A stretch of 31,197 nt of DNA, taken from NCBI GenBank assembly GCA_900553515.1, contig USDN01000030.1, forward strand, positions 1 through 31,197. Reading direction: 5' to 3'. Within the stretch, counting starts at the first letter, position 1, and each line of letters begins with the position of its first letter. Below, in pieces: positions 7,868 through 15,726 of this stretch. The position numbers were made by a program, and so were the translations under genes. The notes beneath the pieces were generated by a model. The model saw only the letters and a program-made list of their open reading frames with translations. It did not search any database and was not told where the DNA came from. This DNA is from an uncultured Blautia sp. (GTDB taxonomy: Bacteria; Bacillota; Clostridia; Lachnospirales; Lachnospiraceae).

Positions 7868-8689
7868 ATGAGCAGGAAAGCAGTATTTTTTGATGCCGAC
7901 GGAACGGTCTGTGACATAAAGAAAGGTGTGCCGGACAGTGCAGTCAGAGCAATTACCCAATTAGTGGAAAACGGACATGAAGCGTGGCTGTGTACCGGAC
8001 GGAGCCGTGCCTTTGTTCCCTGGTATCTGGAGCAGATCCCTTTTACCGGAATGATCAGTGCCTGCGGGGCAACTATTGAAAAAAAAGGTCAGAGACTTTT
8101 TAACAGAGAAATGCCTGCAGATGTCGCACAAAAGTCGGTTGAAATCCTGAGAAAATATGGACTGGTCCCGGTGATGGAGGGAGCAGACTACATGTATTAT
8201 GACAAGGATGAGTATACTACGGAGGTAAACTGGTACAGAGATCTGATCACAGAGGCTCTGGGACCAAAATGGAAACCTATCGCAGGCAATGAATCCTGCC
8301 TTCGAATCAATAAGATCAGCGCCAAGATGACAGACGGCTGTGACGATCAGCAGGCAGTCAGAGAATTATCTTCCTGGTATGACGTGATTCGTCATGAAAA
8401 CAATGCTTTTGTGGGAACGACCATTGAGTTTGTACCCAAAGGATGTAATAAGGCAGTGGGGATTGCCGCTGTATGCAGGATTTTTGATATTCCCTGGGAA
8501 GACACGGTGGTATTTGGAGACAGCAACAATGATCTTTCCATGTTTGAGTATGCAGCCACTAAGGTGGCAATGGGAAATGCGTCGCAAAAGATCCTGGAGC
8601 TTGCAGATCATGTAACTACTGATATGTTCCATTATGGGATCAGAAATGGACTGGAGACGCTGGGGCTGATCAGGGGAGAACACGTCTGA
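7868..8689 (+). CDS. Cof-type HAD-IIB family phosphatase
   Basis: This is a 273-residue member of the haloacid dehalogenase superfamily with a C2B cap (Cof subfamily), which dephosphorylates sugar phosphates, nucleotides or cofactor precursors. Motif I is FFDADGTVCD near the N-terminus (nucleophile Asp plus acid/base Asp). Motif II is in WLCTGRSR. Motif III is a lysine near PKGCNKAVGI, and motif IV is VFGDSNNDLSMFEYA. The chosen ATG at 7868 follows GAGGAAAAG; the frame extends to a TTG at 7826 overlapping the peptidase stop, which would only add a basic leader. The gap to the peptidase gene is 34 nt, so the two are probably cotranscribed. The substrate is not predictable from sequence. Confidence 0.9.
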   Translation: MSRKAVFFDADGTVCDIKKGVPDSAVRAITQLVENGHEAWLCTGRSRAFVPWYLEQIPFTGMISACGATIEKKGQRLFNREMPADVAQKSVEILRKYGLVPVMEGADYMYYDKDEYTTEVNWYRDLITEALGPKWKPIAGNESCLRINKISAKMTDGCDDQQAVRELSSWYDVIRHENNAFVGTTIEFVPKGCNKAVGIAAVCRIFDIPWEDTVVFGDSNNDLSMFEYAATKVAMGNASQKILELADHVTTDMFHYGIRNGLETLGLIRGEHV

Positions 8690-8742
8690 GCTTGGATGAT
8701 TATAAAAAAATTTGATAAAAATTGTAAAGAGATAAAAAATCA

Positions 8743-9903
8743 ATGAAAGATTTTAAAAAATATGAAGAAGAGCTGCTTCGGCACAGGCGGTATTTTCACA
8801 TGTATCCGGAACTTGGGCTTCAGGAAAAGCAGACGTCGGCATATATCAGAGATTATCTTGAAAAACTGGGATATGAGATTACGTTTGTTCCTCCTACCGG
8901 AATGATTGCTGAGCTGCCGGAATTAAAATCCAGAGATAAAACGGTAGTTCTCAGGGCGGAAATGGACGGGCTTCCAATGGAAGAAAAGACCGGTCTTCCT
9001 TTTGCATCGCAAAATCAGGGCTGTATGCATGCTTGCGGACATGATGGGATCCTTGCAGTGGCTCTTACATTTTGCGGTATTCTTGCAGAGGAAAAAGACA
9101 GCTTTCCGGTCAACGTACGATTTCTTTTTGAACCGGCAGAGGAGATCGGAGAAGGCGCGAAGAGGATGCTTGCCGCAGGAGCGCTGGAAAATCCGGCGCC
9201 GGATGCGTTTCTGATGTTTCATTTTGCAGTGGATATGCCTTTTGGCATGGCGGTTCATGAGGGACAGGCGTCTGCCATGATCGCAGGGATCGGCATTGAT
9301 ATAAAAGGAAAGGCAAGTCACTGGAGCGAAGCGCATAAGGGGATTGACAGCATTTATGCAGGCGCAAGGGCAATTCAGGAAGTACATGACCTGAACAGCT
9401 CCTATAAGGGAGCGGCGCCCTGTCTTGTGGGGATCGGAACGGCTCATGGAGGAGAATATACAAATATCATCGCGGATTCCATGCAGCTGACCGGAAATAT
9501 CCGTGCATGCAGAGAAGAGGATTTCCGGGCTCTGTATGAGGAACTGGAAAAAAGACTTCGGAAAGCAGAAGAAGAGACAGGGGCGGAAATTACGCTGAAT
9601 ATCCTGAAGGAGCCGGTGCTCTCCTTTGCAAATGATCCTGAGTTTACCAGGTTTGCAGAAGAGATTGGAAAGGATGTCTTTGGAGAAAGATTTGTTCTGG
9701 AGGGAGAGGATCAGCTTTTCTTGGCTGGCGATAATGCTTATCGGTATTTCCAGAGGACAAGGGGGATTTTCCTGATTTTTCTGGCAGCAGTGCCGGGACA
9801 TGAACATCCTCTTCATCATCCGCAGATGGAAATTGATGAACAGATTTTTCCATACAGTTTGGAAACTGTTTACAGGATGATCAAAAGAATTGGTGAATGC
9901 TGA
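8743..9903 (+). CDS. M20 family amidohydrolase (peptidase M20D type)
   Basis: This is a 386-residue dinuclear zinc amidohydrolase related to hippurate hydrolase, IAA-amino acid hydrolase and AbgB, which cleave N-acyl amino acids. Visible motifs: EMDGLPMEEKTGLPF, CMHACGHDG (metal Cys and His with Asp), FEPAEEIGEGAKRML (catalytic Glu pair), MFHFAVDMPFG (metal His) and the late HEHPLHHPQMEIDE. The dimerisation lid lies at about residues 180-290. The usual GGHA-P segment of the lid is replaced by a KASHWSEAHKGID sequence, a small divergence. The ribosome site is weak (AAGAGA). It follows the HAD gene by 53 nt with no terminator. The exact acyl substrate is unknown. Confidence 0.9.
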   Translation: MKDFKKYEEELLRHRRYFHMYPELGLQEKQTSAYIRDYLEKLGYEITFVPPTGMIAELPELKSRDKTVVLRAEMDGLPMEEKTGLPFASQNQGCMHACGHDGILAVALTFCGILAEEKDSFPVNVRFLFEPAEEIGEGAKRMLAAGALENPAPDAFLMFHFAVDMPFGMAVHEGQASAMIAGIGIDIKGKASHWSEAHKGIDSIYAGARAIQEVHDLNSSYKGAAPCLVGIGTAHGGEYTNIIADSMQLTGNIRACREEDFRALYEELEKRLRKAEEETGAEITLNILKEPVLSFANDPEFTRFAEEIGKDVFGERFVLEGEDQLFLAGDNAYRYFQRTRGIFLIFLAAVPGHEHPLHHPQMEIDEQIFPYSLETVYRMIKRIGEC

Positions 9904-9984
9904 TCAAAAAAGATAAAGCATAATAAAAAAACAGTACAGGAACTGTAGAAAATGCATGGAGAGGTTTTGGGCGGAGGAAGCATT

Positions 9985-11037
9985 ATGAAATATGGAAAAA
10001 TAAAGATTGAAAATGGAAATCTGGTGTTTACCAGACATATGATGACAAACCACCTGCCATGCAGAGATATTTTATGGGTCTATAAAAGGCAGGAGGGTGT
10101 GGAAGGCGGTGGACAGAAGCAGATCAGCGCCAGCTACCTGGTAGTTGTCACCAGAAGACGAAAGCGATACAAATTTGATATGACGGACAGAGAGATTCAG
10201 GATTGTATTCAGCTTTTGAAAGCCTTGAACCCGAATATCATTATTGGTTTCCCAAAGGGTGGAAAAATCCATCTTCAAAGTCTGCCAAATACCAGGGATC
10301 TGGGAGCGTTAGTAACAGAGGACGGAAGGCATATACTGCCGAAACGCCTTCTTCGCAGCGGAAGTCTTTATCATGCTTCCCTGGCTGATCAGGATGTTCT
10401 GACGGAAGAATACCATCTGACGGAAGTGATTGATCTTCGGACAAGATATGAGATTCTGGAAAAACCGGATATTGTCATAGAAGGAGTGAAATACCATGAG
10501 ATTCCCATTATAGATGAGGAAACAGCAGGAATTTCCCAGGCTGGAAATCTTATGGATATGATAAGTAAATTTGACAGGATTCCAGATGACTTTTTACATA
10601 ATCAGTATCAGAACCTTGTTCGGGATCAGTATTCAGTGAGACAGTATGCACGTTTTATGGATGTGATCCTGAATCACGAGGAAGGGGCGATACTGTGGCA
10701 CTGCAGTGCCGGGAAGGATCGGGCAGGAGTAGGAACAGCTTTGCTTCTTTGTGCATTGGGGGTGCCAAGAAAGACTATACAGGAAGATTTCATGAAAACA
10801 AATCTGTACCTGGAAGAAGAGATGCAGCATATGATCCGCTATCTGGAGACAAAGACTATTGTAGACAGCCGGATCATGGATAAAGTACGGATTTTGTTTA
10901 AAGTAAAGGGTGAATATCTGGATACAGTCTTCAAAACGATAGAACAGGATTATGGTTCTGTAGAGAATTTTATGAAGAAAGCGCTTTATCTGAATCCAAA
11001 GTCCATAGAGACATTAAAAAATAAATATCTTGTATGA
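9985..11037 (+). CDS. tyrosine-protein phosphatase with N-terminal PH-like domain
   Basis: This is a 350-residue protein. Residues from about 100 to the end form a cysteine-dependent phosphatase of the bacterial Tyr-phosphatase (LipA/PF13350-like) type. IHLQSLPNTRDLG marks the start of the domain, RLLRSGSL and VIDLRT follow, and the P-loop is HCSAGKDRAGVGTALL with nucleophile Cys240 and Arg246; a helical C-terminus ends it. The Lys-Asp in the P-loop (HCxxGKDR) is the type linked to dual protein and phosphoinositide phosphatases. Residues 1 to about 95 are a separate beta-rich segment ending in a helix (REIQDCIQLLKAL), which looks like a small PH-like domain; this is inference. The start at 9985 has GGAGGAAG just upstream, better than the ATG at 9952. 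No signal peptide is seen, so it should act in the cytosol. Confidence 0.85.
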   Translation: MKYGKIKIENGNLVFTRHMMTNHLPCRDILWVYKRQEGVEGGGQKQISASYLVVVTRRRKRYKFDMTDREIQDCIQLLKALNPNIIIGFPKGGKIHLQSLPNTRDLGALVTEDGRHILPKRLLRSGSLYHASLADQDVLTEEYHLTEVIDLRTRYEILEKPDIVIEGVKYHEIPIIDEETAGISQAGNLMDMISKFDRIPDDFLHNQYQNLVRDQYSVRQYARFMDVILNHEEGAILWHCSAGKDRAGVGTALLLCALGVPRKTIQEDFMKTNLYLEEEMQHMIRYLETKTIVDSRIMDKVRILFKVKGEYLDTVFKTIEQDYGSVENFMKKALYLNPKSIETLKNKYLV

Positions 11038-11053
11038 ATTGTAAAAAAATTCA

Positions 11054-11081
11054 TTGACAAATGGGTGATTATTGCTATAAT
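11054..11081 (+). promoter_or_regulatory. strong promoter of ilvN-ilvC
   Basis: A perfect -35 (TTGACA, 11054-11059) and a perfect extended -10 (TGcTATAAT, TATAAT at 11076-11081) are separated by 16 bp. Only about 60 nt of leader follows, with no T-box or peptide attenuator, unlike leuA further on. Confidence 0.85.
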
Positions 11082-11147
11082 GATATTCATGCAGAGTTTT
11101 TATAAGTTAAAAATTTACAAGATTAAAGTGGTGAAAGCAGGTGTGAT

Positions 11148-11645
11148 ATGCAAAAGAGAATTTTGTCCCTGTTAGTAGATAATACCGCAGGTGTGTTGAG
11201 CCGTATTTCAGGGCTGTTCAGCCGAAGAGGGTATAATATTGACAGTCTTTCAGTTGGTGTTACTGCAGATGAACGTTATTCCAGGATGACCGTTGTATGC
11301 AGCGGAGATGAACTGATCTTGGAACAGATCACAAAACAGCTGGCGAAGCTGGTAGATGTAAGAGATATTAAGGTCTTGGAGCCGGATAACAGTGTAAGCC
11401 GTGAACTGGTTCTGGTAAAGGTAACGGCAAAGCCGGAGCAGAGAGAGGCGATCATCTCTATCGCAAATATTTTCCGTGCAAATGTTATTGACGTAGCAAA
11501 AGAGTCTCTTGTGATCGAACTGACAGGAAGCAAAAGCAAGCTTGGAGCATTTGTAAAGCTTCTGGAGGATTATGAGATCCTTGAACTTGCAAGAACAGGT
11601 ATCACAGGTCTTTCCAGAGGTGCAGCAGACATAACATTCCTTTGA
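11148..11645 (+). CDS. ilvN: acetolactate synthase small (regulatory) subunit
   Basis: This is a 165-residue regulatory subunit of acetohydroxyacid synthase. The first ~75 residues form an ACT domain (LSLLVDNTAGVLSRISGLFS, then RRGYNIDSLSVG) that binds valine for feedback inhibition. The rest is the IlvN C-terminal domain (EPDNSVSRELVLVKV to ELARTGITGLSRG). The length is typical of the short Gram-positive/IlvH form. The large catalytic subunit gene (ilvB) is not adjacent and is not in the window. A moderate ribosome site (AGGTG) precedes the ATG. It heads a two-gene unit with ilvC. Confidence 0.94.
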   Translation: MQKRILSLLVDNTAGVLSRISGLFSRRGYNIDSLSVGVTADERYSRMTVVCSGDELILEQITKQLAKLVDVRDIKVLEPDNSVSRELVLVKVTAKPEQREAIISIANIFRANVIDVAKESLVIELTGSKSKLGAFVKLLEDYEILELARTGITGLSRGAADITFL

Positions 11646-11673
11646 TCCGGACAGATTGCTGAGGGCAACTCCC

Positions 11674-11703
11674 TTGACGATATATTATGAAAAAATTTAT
11701 AAA
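11674..11703 (+). promoter_or_regulatory. possible internal promoter before ilvC
   Basis: TTGACG (11674-11679) and TATAAA (11698-11703) are 18 bp apart in the ilvN-ilvC gap. This could give ilvC extra transcription, but the AT-rich gap makes a chance match possible. Confidence 0.3.
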
Positions 11704-11723
11704 AAGCTTAGGAGGAAAAGAAA

Positions 11724-12743
11724 ATGGCAAACAGGATTTTTTATCAGGAAGACTGTAATTTAAATTTACTGGATGGTAAAACCATCGCCATTATTGGTTA
11801 TGGCAGCCAGGGTCATGCTCATGCCCTGAACTTAAAAGAGTCAGGATGTCATGTGATCATTGGTCTGTATGAGGGAAGCAGATCCTGGAAAAAAGCAGAA
11901 GACCAGGGATTTGAGGTATATACAGCAGCTGAAGCAGCAAAAAAAGCGGACATTATCATGATCCTTATCAATGATGAAAAGCAGGCAGCTCTTTACAAAA
12001 ATGATATTGAGCCGAATCTGGAAGATGGAAACATGCTGATGTTTGCCCATGGTTTCAATATCCATTTTGGCTGTATTGTTCCACCGAAGAATGTGGATGT
12101 AACTATGATCGCTCCAAAAGGACCTGGACATACAGTTAGAAGCGAGTATCAGGCGGGCAAGGGTGTTCCGTGTCTGGTAGCGGTTCAGCAGGATGCTACA
12201 GGCAAGGCTCTTGATATGGCACTGGCATATGCTCTGGGAATCGGCGGAGCAAGAGCGGGCGTTCTTGAAACAACTTTCCGTACAGAAACAGAAACAGACC
12301 TTTTTGGAGAGCAGGCAGTTCTCTGCGGCGGTGTATGTGCTCTTATGCAGGCTGGATTTGAGACCCTTTGTGAGGCTGGCTATGATCCAAGGAATGCATA
12401 TTTTGAGTGTATCCATGAGATGAAACTGATCGTAGATCTGATCTATCAGTCTGGTTTTGCAGGAATGAGATATTCTATTTCCAATACTGCTGAATATGGT
12501 GATTATATTACAGGACCGAAGATCATCACAGAAGATACAAAGAAAGCCATGAAAAAGATTCTCTCTGATATTCAGGATGGTACTTTTGCGAAAGATTTCC
12601 TTCTGGATATGTCTTCAGCAGGCGGACAGGTTCACTTTAAAGCCATGAGAAAGCTTGCTGCTGAACATGAGTCTGAGAAAGTAGGAGAAGAGATCCGTAA
12701 GCTGTACAGCTGGAACGGAGAAGACAAGCTGATCAATAACTAA
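11724..12743 (+). CDS. ilvC: ketol-acid reductoisomerase (class I)
   Basis: This is a 339-residue enzyme of valine/isoleucine/leucine synthesis, converting 2-acetolactate or 2-aceto-2-hydroxybutyrate to the dihydroxy acid with NAD(P)H and Mg2+. The Rossmann loop is GYGSQGHAHALNLKESG. The metal site includes TETDLFGEQAVLCGG and YECIHE-type residues (AYFECIHEMKLIVDL), and SNTAEYGDY is the usual late motif. The short length marks class I. The cofactor-selecting loop (residues 47-55, GLYEGSRSW) has Tyr49 where NADPH enzymes often have Arg. The ribosome site AGGAGG is strong. It follows ilvN by 78 nt and ends at a bidirectional terminator. Confidence 0.97.
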   Translation: MANRIFYQEDCNLNLLDGKTIAIIGYGSQGHAHALNLKESGCHVIIGLYEGSRSWKKAEDQGFEVYTAAEAAKKADIIMILINDEKQAALYKNDIEPNLEDGNMLMFAHGFNIHFGCIVPPKNVDVTMIAPKGPGHTVRSEYQAGKGVPCLVAVQQDATGKALDMALAYALGIGGARAGVLETTFRTETETDLFGEQAVLCGGVCALMQAGFETLCEAGYDPRNAYFECIHEMKLIVDLIYQSGFAGMRYSISNTAEYGDYITGPKIITEDTKKAMKKILSDIQDGTFAKDFLLDMSSAGGQVHFKAMRKLAAEHESEKVGEEIRKLYSWNGEDKLINN

Positions 12744-12748
12744 AAAAT

Positions 12749-12779
12749 AAGACCCTCTGTCATGCGGCAGAGGGTCTTT
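12749..12779. terminator. bidirectional terminator between ilvC and lysR
   Basis: The arms AAGACCCTCTG and CAGAGGGTCTT form an 11-bp stem. T residues follow on the plus strand, and the preceding A-run (TAAAAAAT) becomes a T-tract on the minus strand. It serves the convergent ends of ilvC and the LysR gene. Confidence 0.88.
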
Positions 12780-12815
12780 GAATGACTTTATCAGGAAATG
12801 GAGACAGAATAACTG

Positions 12816-13694
12816 TTAATCTTTCGTAAAAAAATATTGAAGAAGGGGAAACTCTTCTTCTTTTTTTCTGCATACAAATCCAATTTCTCTTTCAGGGAAA
12901 TTAAACCCCATGGGGACTTCTGAGAGACTTCCTTTTTCTAATTCTTTTTCTACGAACTGACGGACAACACCGGCAATCCCAAGACCTGTCTCTGCAAACT
13001 GGATAAGGAGATCCATGGTGCTGACTTCCAGTATATGAACGGGTTCCATGTTATGCTCCTTTAAACGGGAATTTATGGTCTGCCGGGAAATATTTTCTTC
13101 ATCAAGCATCATAAATACCGCATTATGAGACAAAGGTTCTCCGGGATAAAGCCGCTGCTGAGCAGAGAGATATTGTGTGGCAGCTACAAAAGTATCATTC
13201 ACTTTCATGATCGGGCGAAAGTAACAGCCATGGAGATTTCGTGGTTTACCGATGAGCCCCACATCAATTTTTTCTTCTTCTAAAAGTCGCAGGGTTTGAT
13301 AAGTGTCCTGACAGGAGATGCTGATCCGTACCTGAGGATAAGCAGAAATATAAGGTTTTAAACGGGACAGAAGTACATACCGACAGAGCGTGGTACTGGT
13401 ACCCAGCCTCAGATGTGGAGTTTTTCGGGAACGGTTATGGATGATGGAATCTTCTCCTTCTGCAACAAGTTCAAAAGCCGCTTTGATTTTGTCGAAGAGG
13501 AGTCTTCCGTCGGCAGTCAGAAAAACACCTCTGGAACTCCTTTTAAAAAGCTGAGTGCCAAGGTTTGTTTCAAGTTTTTGTATTGCACGGCTGACAGCAG
13601 GCTGGCTGATATACAGTTCTTTAGCTGCAAGAGAAATATTTCCGGTTTTTCCGACAGTATAAAAAATATGATACAGAGACAGATTTTCTTTCAA
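12816..13694 (-). CDS. LysR family transcriptional regulator
   Basis: This is a 292-residue regulator. The N-terminal winged helix-turn-helix is clear (SLAAKELYISQPAVSRAIQK, then LETNLGTQLFKRSSRG). A type 2 periplasmic-binding-like effector domain covers about residues 90-290. The TTG start at 13694 has AAGGAG 7 nt upstream. It is divergent from leuC with a T-N11-A dyad between them, so leuCD control (and perhaps its own) is the likely role; an intermediate of leucine synthesis would be a natural effector, by analogy with other LysR regulators of amino acid genes. Target and effector are inference. Confidence 0.9.
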   Translation of the reverse strand: MKENLSLYHIFYTVGKTGNISLAAKELYISQPAVSRAIQKLETNLGTQLFKRSSRGVFLTADGRLLFDKIKAAFELVAEGEDSIIHNRSRKTPHLRLGTSTTLCRYVLLSRLKPYISAYPQVRISISCQDTYQTLRLLEEEKIDVGLIGKPRNLHGCYFRPIMKVNDTFVAATQYLSAQQRLYPGEPLSHNAVFMMLDEENISRQTINSRLKEHNMEPVHILEVSTMDLLIQFAETGLGIAGVVRQFVEKELEKGSLSEVPMGFNFPEREIGFVCRKKEEEFPLLQYFFTKD

Positions 13695-13710
13695 GTTAGT
13701 TCTCCTTTAT

Positions 13711-13731
13711 ATTATAACTTATATGCATAAT
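13711..13731. promoter_or_regulatory. LysR-type operator (T-N11-A dyad)
   Basis: ATTAT and ATAAT half-sites are separated by exactly 11 bp, the T-N11-A form of LysR boxes. The left half overlaps a possible -10 (ATTATA, i.e. TATAAT on the minus strand) of the regulator gene, and the site lies about 20 bp upstream of the leuC -35, a layout suited to activating leuCD and autorepressing the regulator. Confidence 0.5.
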
Positions 13732-13750
13732 AAATATGAATAATATATAT

Positions 13751-13779
13751 TTGTATTATAACAGCGCCTATGCTAAAAT
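13751..13779 (+). promoter_or_regulatory. promoter of leuCD
   Basis: An extended -10 (TGcTAAAAT, 13774-13779 for the hexamer) is preceded at 17 bp by a poor -35 (TTGTAT, 13751-13756). A weak -35 fits a promoter that needs an activator. Confidence 0.5.
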
Positions 13780-13831
13780 AACAATATTAAAAAAGAAATC
13801 AATAATAAAAATATATGCGGAGGAAAAAACC

Positions 13832-15100
13832 ATGGGAATGACAATGACACAGAAAATTCTGGCTGCACATGCCGGTTTAGATTATGTGGAAGCAGGTCAG
13901 CTGATCGAGGCGGATCTGGATCTGGTCCTTGGAAATGATATTACATCTCCGGTGGCGATCCATGAAATGGATAAAATGAAAGTGAACTCTGTATTCGACA
14001 AAGAAAAGATCGCTCTTGTAATGGATCATTTTATACCTAATAAGGATATTAAATCAGCAGAACACTGCAAGTGTGTACGTGAATTTGCATGCCATCATGA
14101 TATCACAAATTATTTTGATGTAGGAGAAATGGGAATTGAACATGCGCTTTTGCCTGAAAAAGGACTGACAGTGGCAGGCGATGTGATTATTGGTGCAGAT
14201 TCTCATACCTGTACCTATGGAGCTCTTGGAGCTTTTTCTACTGGAGTAGGAAGTACAGATATGGCAGCGGGAATGGTAACAGGAAAAGCCTGGTTCAAGG
14301 TTCCGGCAGCTATCCGATTCCATATTACCGGAAAGCCCAAAAAATGGGTCAGCGGCAAAGATGTCATTCTGCATATCATAGGAATGATCGGTGTGGATGG
14401 AGCGCTTTATAAATCAATGGAATTTGTAGGGGACGGAATCAGATATCTTTCTATGGATGATCGTTTTACTATTGCCAATATGGCCATTGAAGCCGGTGGA
14501 AAAAATGGGATCTTTCCAGTAGATGAGCAGACGGAAGCGTATATGAAAGCACATTCCAGACGACCTTATAAGGTTTATGAGGCGGATGAAGATGCAGTCT
14601 ATGATGCGGAATATACCATTGATCTCAGTACTTTAGAGCCAACCATTGCGTTTCCTCATCTTCCGGAAAATACAAAGACGATTTCGGAAATCAGTGAAGA
14701 TGTGGTGATTGATCAGGCCGTGATAGGCTCTTGTACAAATGGAAGAATTGATGATCTCAGGACAGCAGCAGAGATACTTAAAGGACATAAAGTGAAAAAA
14801 GGTGTTCGCTGTATTGTGATCCCGGCTACACAGGGAATTTACCTTCAGGCTATGGAGGAAGGGCTTCTTAAAATTTTTATTGAGGCAGGTGCCGTTATCA
14901 GCACCCCTACCTGTGGGCCTTGTCTGGGCGGTTATATGGGTATTCTTGCAGCGGGAGAAAGATGTATTTCAACAACGAACAGAAACTTTGTAGGACGTAT
15001 GGGACATGTAGATTCTGAGGTTTATCTGGCGAGTCCGGCAGTGGCGGCTGCAAGTGCAGTAACGGGAAAAATATCCGCACCGGAAGAACTGGGGTTATAA
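13832..15100 (+). CDS. leuC: 3-isopropylmalate dehydratase large subunit
   Basis: This is a 422-residue aconitase-family [4Fe-4S] enzyme that isomerises 2-isopropylmalate to 3-isopropylmalate with LeuD. Substrate and cluster motifs: DHFIPNKDI, GADSHTCTYGALGAFSTGVG, then the cluster cysteines in VIGSCTNGR and PTCGPCLGGYMG, and a late CISTTNRNFVGRMG. The length fits the shorter HacA/LeuC2-type enzyme rather than the ~465-residue proteobacterial form. The ATG at 13832 has GGAGG directly upstream; the open frame reaches back to 13736 but covers the promoter. leuD follows after 13 nt. Confidence 0.95.
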   Translation: MGMTMTQKILAAHAGLDYVEAGQLIEADLDLVLGNDITSPVAIHEMDKMKVNSVFDKEKIALVMDHFIPNKDIKSAEHCKCVREFACHHDITNYFDVGEMGIEHALLPEKGLTVAGDVIIGADSHTCTYGALGAFSTGVGSTDMAAGMVTGKAWFKVPAAIRFHITGKPKKWVSGKDVILHIIGMIGVDGALYKSMEFVGDGIRYLSMDDRFTIANMAIEAGGKNGIFPVDEQTEAYMKAHSRRPYKVYEADEDAVYDAEYTIDLSTLEPTIAFPHLPENTKTISEISEDVVIDQAVIGSCTNGRIDDLRTAAEILKGHKVKKGVRCIVIPATQGIYLQAMEEGLLKIFIEAGAVISTPTCGPCLGGYMGILAAGERCISTTNRNFVGRMGHVDSEVYLASPAVAAASAVTGKISAPEELGL

Positions 15101-15113
15101 GGAGGAGAAAAAG

Positions 15114-15605
15114 ATGCAGGCAAAAGGCAGTGTATTTAAATATGGGGACAATGTAGATACAGACGTGATCATTCCTGCCCGTTATCTGAATTCCTCAGAT
15201 CCGGCAGAGCTGGCAACTCATTGTATGGAAGACATTGACAAGGATTTTGTCAAAAATGTAAAAAAAGGCGATATTATTGTAGCAGATAAAAATTTCGGGT
15301 GTGGTTCCTCCAGAGAGCATGCTCCTATTGCCATTAAAGCGGCAGGAGTGAGCTGTGTGATCGCGGAAACATTTGCAAGGATTTTTTACAGAAATGCGAT
15401 CAATATCGGACTTCCTATCATTGAATGTCCTGAAGCCAGCAAAGGGATCCAGGCGGGAGATGAGATCGAGGTGGATTTTGATTCCGGAATGATTTATAAT
15501 CGCACCAGAGGAACGGAATATAAGGGTCAGGCTTTTCCGGAGTTTATGCAGAAGATCATCCAGGCAGGCGGACTTGTAAATTATATAAATGAAAAAACTG
15601 AATAA
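15114..15605 (+). CDS. leuD: 3-isopropylmalate dehydratase small subunit
   Basis: This is a 163-residue swivel-domain subunit of isopropylmalate isomerase. The conserved GDNVDTDVIIPARYLN opens the domain and GCGSSREHAPIAIKAAGV is the active-site loop, with FYRNAINIGLPIIEC after it. The short form pairs with the 420-residue LeuC. AAGGAGGAG precedes the start. It ends the leuCD unit and is followed by a terminator. The next leucine gene, leuA, is more than 7 kb away beyond the surface operon. Confidence 0.96.
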   Translation: MQAKGSVFKYGDNVDTDVIIPARYLNSSDPAELATHCMEDIDKDFVKNVKKGDIIVADKNFGCGSSREHAPIAIKAAGVSCVIAETFARIFYRNAINIGLPIIECPEASKGIQAGDEIEVDFDSGMIYNRTRGTEYKGQAFPEFMQKIIQAGGLVNYINEKTE

Positions 15606-15615
15606 GCAGAAGTAC

Positions 15616-15653
15616 GGCTGTCAGTCTTAAAGGGACTGGCAGCCTATTATTTT
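15616..15653 (+). terminator. intrinsic terminator of leuCD
   Basis: The arms GGCTGTCAGTC and GACTGGCAGCC (11 bp, one G-U pair) are followed by a T-rich stretch (TATTATTTT). Confidence 0.85.
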
Positions 15654-15680
15654 GTCGTATCCTGAGGGTATAATTTGACG

Positions 15681-15693
15681 AACGAATTTCGTT
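15681..15693. promoter_or_regulatory. perfect palindrome overlapping the surface-operon -35 (putative operator)
   Basis: AACGAATTTCGTT is a perfect 13-bp palindrome whose right end enters the TTGACT -35 box. A dimeric regulator bound here would block or modify polymerase binding. The regulator is not identifiable from the window. Confidence 0.5.
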
Positions 15694-15720
15694 GACTTTT
15701 ATGCATTTTAGAACTAGAAT
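15692..15720 (+). promoter_or_regulatory. promoter of the sipW/TasA-like/adhesin operon leader
   Basis: TTGACT (15692-15697) and TAGAAT (15715-15720) are 17 bp apart, each one mismatch from consensus. Transcription would start near 15727, leaving a leader of about 400 nt before sipW. Confidence 0.75.
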
Positions 15721-15726
15721 TAAATT

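Noticed and set aside
8923..9819. 298-codon minus-strand frame opposite the M20 amidohydrolase
   Set aside because: The product has no recognisable motif and the plus-strand gene has all catalytic residues.
13736..13831. Upstream extension of leuC
   Set aside because: It overlaps the promoter and operator region; ATG 13832 has a GGAGG site.
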